A stretch of DNA of 64,000 nt, from positions 930,001 through 994,000 of the forward strand of contig NZ_CP139970.1 of the NCBI RefSeq assembly GCF_034424545.1, written 5' to 3'. The DNA is from Trinickia caryophylli. Its GTDB lineage: Bacteria; Pseudomonadota; Gammaproteobacteria; Burkholderiales; Burkholderiaceae. Under the pieces are notes generated by a model, which made no database searches, was not told the origin of the DNA, and saw only the letters and a program-made list of their open reading frames with translations. Positions within the stretch are counted from its first letter, which is position 1. Every line of letters begins with the position of its first letter. This document shows, one piece after another, positions 19,308 through 26,069 of the stretch. A program made the position numbers and the translations under genes.

Positions 19308-19904
19308 ATGAACCTTCGTTTGCGCGCCACCTTGCTTGGCGCTGCCGTGCTTGTTGCCGCCGTCACGGCGATGCCCGCCCGGGCCGGCGCGGACGGCGAC
19401 GACACACCGCTCATCAACGTCGTCGCCCTGGCCTCCCAGCGGCTGGCGCTGGCGGTGCCCGTCGCCCAGTGGAAGTGGGCCAACAACCGGCCCATCACCG
19501 ATGCGCCGCGCGAAACCGCGCTGCTCGCCGACGTCGAGCATCGCGCGCAAGCGGCAGGAGTTGACGCCGCCTATGCGCGCGCGTTTTTCCAGGATCAGAT
19601 CGACGCCAGCAAACAAGTGCAGGACGCGCTCTTCGCGCAGTGGCGCGCAAGCGCGCCGCCGGCCGGGCCCGCGCCTGACCTCGCCGCGAACACGCGCCCG
19701 GCGCTCGATCGGCTCACCCAGGCGCTCGTCGCCGGTCTTGTGCGGGCCGGCTCGCTGAGCTCGGCGCCTGATTGCCCTGTCCGTCTGGCCCGAAGCATCC
19801 AGACCTGGAAGACGATGACCCGATATGACGCCATTCAGGCACGCGCGCTACCCACGGCGCTTGCACACGTATGCAAGAACGGCGGCGTGGCACAGATCAG
19901 CTGA
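19308..19904 (+). CDS. secreted chorismate mutase (AroQ-gamma type)
   Basis: A 198-residue protein with a clear signal peptide (MNLRLRATLLGAAVLVAAVTAMPARA) followed by an all-helical chorismate mutase domain. Family features include LINVVALASQRLALAVPVAQWKW, FFQDQIDASKQVQDALFAQW and a Cys near the C-terminus. It converts chorismate to prephenate, here in the periplasm rather than the cytoplasm. Exported enzymes of this class are known in several Gram-negative pathogens and symbionts, but their role is unsettled. The start at 19308 has no clear ribosome site. Confidence 0.88.
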   Translation: MNLRLRATLLGAAVLVAAVTAMPARAGADGDDTPLINVVALASQRLALAVPVAQWKWANNRPITDAPRETALLADVEHRAQAAGVDAAYARAFFQDQIDASKQVQDALFAQWRASAPPAGPAPDLAANTRPALDRLTQALVAGLVRAGSLSSAPDCPVRLARSIQTWKTMTRYDAIQARALPTALAHVCKNGGVAQIS

Positions 19905-19910
19905 GCAAGC

Positions 19911-21110
19911 TCAGGCGGCGGGAAGGCCGCCCTGCTCCAGCGCCGTCTCGCACGGGCTGCCGCTTGGAAGAACTGGCAGAACTGGCGGAACCGGCAGCAG
20001 CGGCACGATCTCGAGGCCACGCTCGAGATGCGCGGAGAGAATGCGGTAGGTGGACAGGTCGAAGCCAGCGTTGGTCCCGTCGGTCACCAGCTCGGCTGCA
20101 GCAGCCATCGACAGGGCCGACCCGAGATAGCGCCACCGATCGACTACGTGAAAATGCGCTGAGCCCGCGGCCTCGCCGCGCTCCTCGAATGCGATGGCAC
20201 TGCCGAACGGCCATGCGGCAGAGGTCGGGTCCGTCCTGCTGGCGCGCACCGCCCGATTGAACGTCGGCCGCAAGGCCTCGACCCACTGCGCTTCGACGAG
20301 TAACGCGCCCACTTCTCCACCGGTTTCGCGCCATTCCAGGCGCCTCACCTGCTGCGCGATGCGCAGTTCGCGGGCAGACCGGCGCTCGCCCGCCAGATGT
20401 GCCCGCACGCGCTGCCGCAGCCGCACGCTGCGCCCGACGTAAAGCGCCGCGCCGGATTCGTCGAAGAAGGCATAGACGCCACAGCCCGGCGGCACCTGAT
20501 CGAGGACGTCCTCGGTAATGTCGCCGGCAATACGGTAGCGGCGCAGCGTACGCTCGACATGCTCGCGCAGTACCTCGACGGGCCACAGGCCGTGCAATCG
20601 GCGCCAGAACTGCCAGAGCAGGTCGGCATCGGCGAGCGCGCGGTGCCGGGCGAGCGGGACGAGCCCATGCCGGTCGATCAGCGCGTCGAGGCCATGCCGC
20701 TTCTCGCCCGGCTGCAGCGCGCGCGAGAGACGCACCGTGCAAAGAACGTCCGGATTGAAGCTGAAGCCCGCGCGACTGAATTCGCTGCGCAGAAAGCCGC
20801 GATCGAAATTCGCGTTGTGAGCGATGAAGAGCTTGCCCTCCAGCCGGCCGTGAAGTTCGGCCGCGATGTCATCGAACGCGGGTGCGCCGCGCACCATATC
20901 ATCGGTAATGCCGGTGAGCTGCTGAATGAAAGGCGGGATGGGCTGATGCGGGTTGACCAGCGTGGTCCAGCGGGTGACGCCTGACGCGCCTGCCTCCACA
21001 ATGCCGATTTCGGTGATGCGGTGGTCGGCGACCGACCCGCCCGTCGTTTCGAGGTCGACGAAAACAATGGGGGTTTCGACTGCCGGGCTCGGCAACGGTG
21101 AATCTGACAT
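19911..21110 (-). CDS. 3'-5' exonuclease (DnaQ-like) fused to a GIY-YIG endonuclease domain
   Basis: A 399-residue two-domain nuclease. The N-terminal DEDDh exonuclease shows DLETTG (19-24), HNANFDRGF (98-106) and HRALADAD (156-163). A GIY-YIG domain starts at GVYAF (211) with YVGRSVRLRQR (224-234), as in UvrC and Cho. Proteins of this architecture are usually annotated as DNA polymerase III epsilon-like and are suspected to act in DNA repair. The ATG abuts the T-run of the upstream csp terminator and has no ribosome site, so the true start or promoter is unclear. Confidence 0.9.
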   Translation of the reverse strand: MSDSPLPSPAVETPIVFVDLETTGGSVADHRITEIGIVEAGASGVTRWTTLVNPHQPIPPFIQQLTGITDDMVRGAPAFDDIAAELHGRLEGKLFIAHNANFDRGFLRSEFSRAGFSFNPDVLCTVRLSRALQPGEKRHGLDALIDRHGLVPLARHRALADADLLWQFWRRLHGLWPVEVLREHVERTLRRYRIAGDITEDVLDQVPPGCGVYAFFDESGAALYVGRSVRLRQRVRAHLAGERRSARELRIAQQVRRLEWRETGGEVGALLVEAQWVEALRPTFNRAVRASRTDPTSAAWPFGSAIAFEERGEAAGSAHFHVVDRWRYLGSALSMAAAAELVTDGTNAGFDLSTYRILSAHLERGLEIVPLLPVPPVLPVLPSGSPCETALEQGGLPAA

Positions 21111-21166
21111 AAAAAAAGGCGCTCGGTAGGGCTTCGATGATCGAAGTATGCACCAGCCGAGCGCCT
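21111..21166 (-). terminator. branched Rho-independent terminator of the cold-shock gene
   Basis: The outer stem AGGCGCTCGG/CCGAGCGCCT (21117-21126 with 21157-21166) encloses an inner stem CTTCGAT/ATCGAAG. On the minus strand a run of seven T follows at 21117-21111, ending exactly at the ATG of the exonuclease gene. Confidence 0.85.
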
Positions 21167-21228
21167 GCTTCGATACCGGCTCCGCTCACCGCGAGGCGGC
21201 GCGCCGGTACGCGAGGATAGGCGTGTAT

Positions 21229-21432
21229 TTACAGCGGACGAATATTGGCGGCCTGCTTGCCTTTCGGCCCCGTCTTCACATCGAATTGAACGCGCTGGCT
21301 TTCCTTCAGCGACTTGAACCCTTCCGCCTGGATTTCCGAGAAATGCGCAAACAAATCTTCGCCGCCCCTATCGGCCGTGATAAAACCGTAGCCTTTAGCA
21401 TCGTTGAACCATTTGACGATACCGGTTTCCAT
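21229..21432 (-). CDS. cold-shock protein, CspA family
   Basis: A 67-residue single cold-shock domain with RNP1 (KGYGFI) and RNP2 (DLFAHF) nucleic-acid-binding motifs. It begins [19 protein letters not shown]. Such proteins act as RNA chaperones or transcription antiterminators. GAGGGA precedes the ATG. A good sigma70 promoter 120-150 bases upstream gives a leader of about 110 bases, as is common for csp genes. Confidence 0.96.
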   Translation of the reverse strand: METGIVKWFNDAKGYGFITADRGGEDLFAHFSEIQAEGFKSLKESQRVQFDVKTGPKGKQAANIRPL

Positions 21433-21550
21433 AGTACTAATTCCCTCGAGATTTAATGAGACGGGCAGCGCCCTCCACCGAAAAAACTTGTTGCCGCGCC
21501 GCCCCCAGTCTCTCCGCCCAGGGCCGCCGCCAAGTCGATCCGGCGCTGCT

Positions 21551-21580
21551 TTTATAAAGGTAACGGCAACCGGTCGTCAA
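21551..21580 (-). promoter_or_regulatory. sigma70 promoter of the cold-shock gene
   Basis: On the minus strand TTGACG (21580-21575), an 18-base spacer and TATAAA (21556-21551) predict a start near 21544. The rest of the gap from 21433 to 21805 holds the roughly 110-base csp leader and the start region of the next gene. I see nothing else there. Confidence 0.7.
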
Positions 21581-21805
21581 GAAATTTTTCATTAACTGGA
21601 CACTTCGGACATTGAACGCGCACAGCCTGAAATGGAACCGCCTAATGCGCGTCAATATTACCTGGGTGGGTATGCGCAACCACTATTCCAAAGAAAAATA
21701 TACCGGATCGAAACAAAGCCTTTCTAATGTAAGTATTTTTCCGGGTTGTGCGGCGCTGTGGCGCGCCGGATGATCGGACTAGATGTACCCGCACGGGAGA
21801 CCGCC

Positions 21806-22075
21806 ATGTCAATAACAGCTTTCAAGCACCTGCTTCGGCGGGTGCTGCATCTTTCTGCGCCGCCTGCGCGCGAGCGCCTCTCCACCACCTACCCCGCGCC
21901 GACGATTCCTCTCGATCCCTTCTGGCACGGAGACCATTGGCAAAACCTGCTTGCTTCGCCAATGGACGCTCGCCACTATGTCATGGAGGACTGGGCGGTG
22001 CCGCCCGGAGACGCACTCGACGCTCCGCGCGCCGCGTGGTCCAAGGATTCGCGCAGTCCACGCCGTTCGCACTGA
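21806..22075 (+). CDS. small hypothetical protein (89 residues)
   Basis: A short frame beginning MSITAFKHLLRRVLHLSAPP, with GGGAGA just upstream of ATG 21806. It contains a His/Trp-rich middle (FWHGDHWQNLLASP) and no recognisable domain, signal or membrane segment. Codon use is GC-rich like its neighbours. It may be a genuine lineage-specific gene, but nothing in the sequence reveals a role. Confidence 0.45.
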   Translation: MSITAFKHLLRRVLHLSAPPARERLSTTYPAPTIPLDPFWHGDHWQNLLASPMDARHYVMEDWAVPPGDALDAPRAAWSKDSRSPRRSH

Positions 22076-22103
22076 CAGTTCGGCGCGGGCTTTCCACCCG
22101 CAC

Positions 22104-22194
22104 AAAAAAAAGCGCGCGGCGCAAGGCCGCGCGGAACGGGTTGGAGATCTCTTTCGGGTGAAAAAGAGTCTGCTCTCGCAGAGCGGTCAGTGTA
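22104..22194 (-). ncRNA. candidate minus-strand small RNA upstream of the porin
   Basis: A strong Rho-independent terminator points to the minus strand: stem CGCGCGGC/GCCGCGCG (22113-22120 with 22126-22133), followed by eight T at 22111-22104. No minus-strand gene lies upstream of it. Just before it are a hairpin GCTCT/AGAGC (22172-22184) and a CTCTTT/AAAGAG pairing. A possible -10 box TACACT lies at 22194-22189. Together they outline a transcript of roughly 80 bases. The promoter is weak, so expression is a prediction. The rest of the 22076-22603 gap is the porin leader and promoter region. Confidence 0.45.
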
Positions 22195-22603
22195 GCAACT
22201 GTGCTTATCCTGATTAGCGTCTGAACAGACAAACCTCTTTTTCGCCCGCAGAAACAATCCACGCCTTTTTTCTGCCCTGTTTCGGTGGCGTGACGGTTCC
22301 GCCCCTGTGTCCTAAACACAACATCGCCAATTGGCCGCATTCGACCGCCGCACCCCTACGCCAGCCACGAAGCCTTGCCCTGCAAGGCTTTCCAGCCATC
22401 GAAGCGCCATTGCGCGAGTGCAAATACATTATTGCCAAATCAGAAATGGCGGTTCTGCGGTAACGCTCATTTACACTCGGCGCAGTTGGGAAACAGATGA
22501 AGTTGTTTTGTTGCGGGCCCGTATTCGTGTCGTTTCGCCTCTCGCCTAATAGGGCACGAACATTTCCCGAGGCCGTCAATAAATCCTGTTCTGGAGCGAT
22601 AAC

Positions 22604-23737
22604 ATGAGAAAGACTCTATTGGTCGGCGCCCTCGCGGGCGTATTTGCATCGATGGCTCATGCGCAAAGCAGCGTCACGCTGTACGGCTTGATCGACGCGG
22701 GCATCACGTACACGAACAATTATCAGGGCCACAGCAACTGGCAACAGACGAGCGGCATGATCAACGGCAGCCGCTGGGGCTTGCGCGGTGCCGAAGATCT
22801 CGGCGGCGGCCTCAAGGCAATCTTCACGTTGGAAAACGGCTTCAACATCAACACCGGTACGCTCGGCCAACAGAGCCGCGAGTTCGGCCGTCAGGCCTAC
22901 GTCGGCCTGTCGAGCGAACAGTTCGGTACCGTCACACTGGGCCGCCAGTACGACGACGTGGTGCAATACCTCGGGCCGCTGGCGCTCACCGGCACGCAAT
23001 ACGGCGGCACGACGTTCGCCCACCCGTACGACAACGACAACCTCGACAACTCGTTCCGGGTAAACAATTCCGTTCATTATCAAACGCCTAGCTACGGCGG
23101 CTTCAAGCTGGGCGCGATGTACGGTTTCTCCAACTCGGCGGGCGCGTTCTCGAACAACCGCGCGTACAGCATCGGCGCGTCGTACAACTGGGCCGGCTTC
23201 AACTTCGCGGCCGCTTATCTGCAAGTGAACAATGGCTTGTCGTCGAACACGACGACGGCTCTCGGAACAAACACGGGCGGCGCGGTAACCGACTCCTACT
23301 TCACCGCGGGCCGCCAGCGCATTTGGGGCGCAGGCCTGAACTACACGTTCGGCCCGGCGACCGCAGGTTTCGTATTTACGCAGTCGCGCGTCGACAACCT
23401 CACGACCATCGCCAACGTGGGGACGCTCCCGGGCTCGAACTCGATGCGCTTCAACAACTATGAAGTCAACGCGCGGTACGCACTCACGCCGTCGTTGAGC
23501 CTCGCGGGCGAGTACACCTTCACGGACGGCAGGCTGAACAACGCCGATCCGAAGTGGCACACCGTCGGGCTGCAAGCCGACTACATGCTCTCGAAGCGGA
23601 CCGACGTCTATCTGGAAGGCGAGTACCAACACGTGAGCCAGGATGGCACGGGCCTCACGGCGTATATCAACGGTCTGCGCCCGTCGACTACGCCGAATCA
23701 GGTCGCCGTGACCGCCGGCATCCGTCACCGGTTCTAA
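22604..23737 (+). CDS. Gram-negative porin (OmpC/Omp38-like)
   Basis: A 377-residue outer-membrane protein with signal peptide MRKTLLVGALAGVFASMAHA cleaved before QSSVTLYGLIDAGI. Typical beta-proteobacterial trimeric porin features follow: repeated amphipathic beta strands, GSRWGLRGAEDLGGGL, a plug-loop region, and a C-terminal VTAGIRHRF ending in Phe, the signal for outer-membrane insertion. It permits passive diffusion of small solutes. It is monocistronic, with a long leader and a terminator after it. Confidence 0.96.
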   Translation: MRKTLLVGALAGVFASMAHAQSSVTLYGLIDAGITYTNNYQGHSNWQQTSGMINGSRWGLRGAEDLGGGLKAIFTLENGFNINTGTLGQQSREFGRQAYVGLSSEQFGTVTLGRQYDDVVQYLGPLALTGTQYGGTTFAHPYDNDNLDNSFRVNNSVHYQTPSYGGFKLGAMYGFSNSAGAFSNNRAYSIGASYNWAGFNFAAAYLQVNNGLSSNTTTALGTNTGGAVTDSYFTAGRQRIWGAGLNYTFGPATAGFVFTQSRVDNLTTIANVGTLPGSNSMRFNNYEVNARYALTPSLSLAGEYTFTDGRLNNADPKWHTVGLQADYMLSKRTDVYLEGEYQHVSQDGTGLTAYINGLRPSTTPNQVAVTAGIRHRF

Positions 23738-23766
23738 TACGATTGGAACGAAAGGCTGTACGCTCG

Positions 23767-23793
23767 AAGGCGCCGCTCGCGGCGCCTTTTTTT
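23767..23793 (+). terminator. Rho-independent terminator after the porin gene
   Basis: Stem GGCGCCG/CGGCGCC (23769-23775 with 23780-23786), a 4-base loop and seven T. Confidence 0.9.
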
Positions 23794-23836
23794 ATGTCCC
23801 ATGTGTCTGGCGCTCCCGCTTGCACGCTTGCACGCT

Positions 23837-24400
23837 TTATTCGCCCGGCTGCGGATAGCGCACGTCGAGCACATCGATCTGCTCGATGCCGGCCGGCGTA
23901 TGGAGCGTCACCGAATCGCCGATACGCGCCTTGAGCAGCGCCCGCGCGACCGGCGAAATCCAGCTCACGTGGCCGCGGTCGAGGTCAACCTCGTCGACAC
24001 CCACGATCGTCACCGTATGCGACTCGCCATCTTCGGTCGCATATTCGACCGTTGCACCGAAAAACACCTGATCGACGTTCTCCTGGCGGCTGCTGTCCAC
24101 CACCTCGGCCAAGTCGAGCCGCTTCGTGAGGAAGCGAATCCGCCGGTCGATTTCTCTCAGCCGGCGCTTGCCATAGATGTAATCGCCGTTCTCCGATCGA
24201 TCCCCGTTCGACGCCGCCCAAGAGACGAGCTTCACGACATCCGGCCGCTCGGTATCGATGAGATGCAAGAGCTCGTCGCGCAGGCGCTTGTGGCCCGCGG
24301 GGGTAATGTAATTCTTTGCGCCGGCCGGAACCTCCGGCTGGGCAATATCGGTATCGTCGTCGGCTTCGCCGCTCGACTCTTTGACAAAGGCCTTGTTCAT
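23837..24400 (-). CDS. greB: transcription elongation factor GreB
   Basis: A 187-residue Gre factor that rescues backtracked RNA polymerase by stimulating transcript cleavage. The N-terminal coiled coil carries NGDRSENGDYIYGKRRLREI, the Gre signature with acidic tip residues. The C-terminal FKBP-like domain includes GATVEYATEDGE and SWISPVARALLKARIGD. The YGKRRL form marks GreB rather than GreA. Start at 24400 (MNKAFVKES); the frame extends four codons further upstream. Confidence 0.94.
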   Translation of the reverse strand: MNKAFVKESSGEADDDTDIAQPEVPAGAKNYITPAGHKRLRDELLHLIDTERPDVVKLVSWAASNGDRSENGDYIYGKRRLREIDRRIRFLTKRLDLAEVVDSSRQENVDQVFFGATVEYATEDGESHTVTIVGVDEVDLDRGHVSWISPVARALLKARIGDSVTLHTPAGIEQIDVLDVRYPQPGE

Positions 24401-24536
24401 TCTGACTACCACTGCTTCGATTCAATGAATTTTCAAGCGTACACGATCGCGGCGGCGATAATAAGGGGCCTTGCCCGCCGAGCCGCCCGGCCGGTCCCCG
24501 CTCGGGGGCTTCAAGCCCGCGTCACATCGGCGTGAC

Positions 24537-25598
24537 ATGATGTCCAACGATGGGAGAACGAACCGAACCATGCGCCTTGCCTCGACGATCGCAACCTACG
24601 GCGCAGACCCAGCCGGCCTGATCTGCGGCTTCCGCTTCCGCTTCGAGGAGCCGGGCACGCCCGTGAGCGCCGAGGACATTATTGAAGTGCTTACGGCGGA
24701 AAGCGATTCGAGCGAGCGCGCCGAATTCTTCTGGCTGCACTTCAATCTCGCCCATACGGCGAGCGAACCCTGGATGAAGGCGCATCTCGAGCTGCCAGAT
24801 GCTTTTTTCGAGGCGGTGGGTAACGAATCGCATTCGACGCGAATCGAGCGGCATGAGGGCGGGCTTTTGGCCGCGATCAACGACGTGGTGTTCGACTTCG
24901 ACTACGGCCCACCACAAATCGCGACACTGTGGGCCTACACCCATCGGCGCATCCTCATCACCGCGCGCCTCAAACCGATGCGTTCGGTCGACACGCTGCG
25001 CGAAGCCGTCAAGCGTGGCGAAACGTTTCACTCGTCTGCCGATCTGCTCGTGCACCTCATGCGCGATCAGGCCGATCTCATGGCCGACATCGTGCGGCGC
25101 ACGAGTGTGGAAGTCGATCGTGCCGAAGACCGGTTCCTTGCCGAAAAGGCTCAAGCCGGTCAGCACGAATTGGCCGCCATGCGACGCGTGCTCGTCCGGC
25201 TGCAGCGGATGCTCGCCCCGGAACCCGGTGCGATGTTTCGCCTGCTTGCACGTCCGCCGCTGTGGCTCGACGCGGCCGACATTCAGAGCCTGCGCGAAAC
25301 GACCGAAGAGTTCTCGCTCGTGCTCGGCGACATGGCCGGCCTCGTCGATCGAATCAAGCTGCTGCAGGAAGAAATCGCCGCCCGCCTGAACGAGCAGAGC
25401 AACCGCACGCTGTTCACCCTGACGCTCGTGACCGTGCTGGCGCTGCCGATCAATATCGTGGCCGGCTTCTTCGGCATGAACGTGGGCGGCGTACCGTTCT
25501 CGAACAACGAGCACGGCTTCTGGCTGATGGTGATCTTCGTGGCGGGCTTTACCGCGCTCGCCGGCTGGTGGGCATTCCGGCGGCGCCAGTCGCGTTGA
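24537..25598 (+). CDS. zntB: zinc transporter ZntB (CorA family)
   Basis: A 353-residue CorA-like protein with a large cytoplasmic N-terminal domain, a long helix, and two C-terminal membrane helices. The pore motif GMN is present in GFFGMNVGGVPF near residue 318. The family mediates Zn2+ (or other divalent) transport. ATG 24537 or 24570 could be the start; the latter has GGGAGA upstream. It is divergent from greB and followed by tRNA-Arg genes. Confidence 0.88.
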   Translation: MMSNDGRTNRTMRLASTIATYGADPAGLICGFRFRFEEPGTPVSAEDIIEVLTAESDSSERAEFFWLHFNLAHTASEPWMKAHLELPDAFFEAVGNESHSTRIERHEGGLLAAINDVVFDFDYGPPQIATLWAYTHRRILITARLKPMRSVDTLREAVKRGETFHSSADLLVHLMRDQADLMADIVRRTSVEVDRAEDRFLAEKAQAGQHELAAMRRVLVRLQRMLAPEPGAMFRLLARPPLWLDAADIQSLRETTEEFSLVLGDMAGLVDRIKLLQEEIAARLNEQSNRTLFTLTLVTVLALPINIVAGFFGMNVGGVPFSNNEHGFWLMVIFVAGFTALAGWWAFRRRQSR

Positions 25599-25680
25599 CC
25601 GCCATCCTCCGCCCGCGCAAAAGAAGATGCAAAGGGCTCTTCCCTTTTTCCGCGAGGCTGCTATAATTTCGCTTCTGCGT

Positions 25681-25757
25681 GCGGCTGTAGCTCAGTTGGA
25701 TAGAGTACTTGGCTACGAACCAAGGGGTCGTGGGTTCGAATCCTGCCAGCCGCGCCA
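25681..25757 (+). tRNA. tRNA-Arg (ACG), copy 1
   Basis: A 77-base cloverleaf: acceptor GCGGCTG/CAGCCGC, anticodon loop CTACGAA (anticodon ACG, read after inosine modification), T-loop GGTTCGAATCC and an encoded CCA. A TATAAT box at 25662-25667 precedes it. Confidence 0.97.
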
Positions 25758-25764
25758 CCTTTTC

Positions 25765-25797
25765 GAGAGCCTTCTTCACGGAAGGCTCTTTTGTTTC
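25765..25797 (+). terminator. terminator after tRNA-Arg copy 1
   Basis: Stem GAGCCTTC/GAAGGCTC (25767-25774 with 25781-25788) followed by TTTTGTTT. Confidence 0.75.
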
Positions 25798-25829
25798 ACC
25801 GAAGTCAGGTGAAGCGTGTTTGTTTGCGT

Positions 25830-25906
25830 GCGGCTGTAGCTCAGTTGGATAGAGTACTTGGCTACGAACCAAGGGGTCGTGGGTTCGAATCCTGCCAGCC
25901 GCGCCA
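25830..25906 (+). tRNA. tRNA-Arg (ACG), copy 2
   Basis: Identical over all 77 bases to the copy at 25681, including the preceding TGCGT. It probably arose by tandem duplication. It has its own terminator but no clear separate promoter, so it depends on read-through past the first terminator or on a weak internal start. Confidence 0.97.
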
Positions 25907-25911
25907 CCTAT

Positions 25912-25947
25912 AAAGGGCCTTCCAGTCGGAAGGCCCTTTGTCTTTTT
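25912..25947 (+). terminator. terminator after tRNA-Arg copy 2
   Basis: Stem AAAGGGCCTTCC/GGAAGGCCCTTT (25912-25923 with 25928-25939), a 4-base loop and a T-rich tail. Confidence 0.85.
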
Positions 25948-26069
25948 GGCCGGCGCCGCGGCGCGGATTCCTCGGTTACTTGCCCGGCTCGGCACCCAAA
26001 GCGCCACCCCGGCGCCACCCCGGCACTACCCCAAAAGGCGCAGACCCTCCGCCCCGCTCCGCCTGGCAC

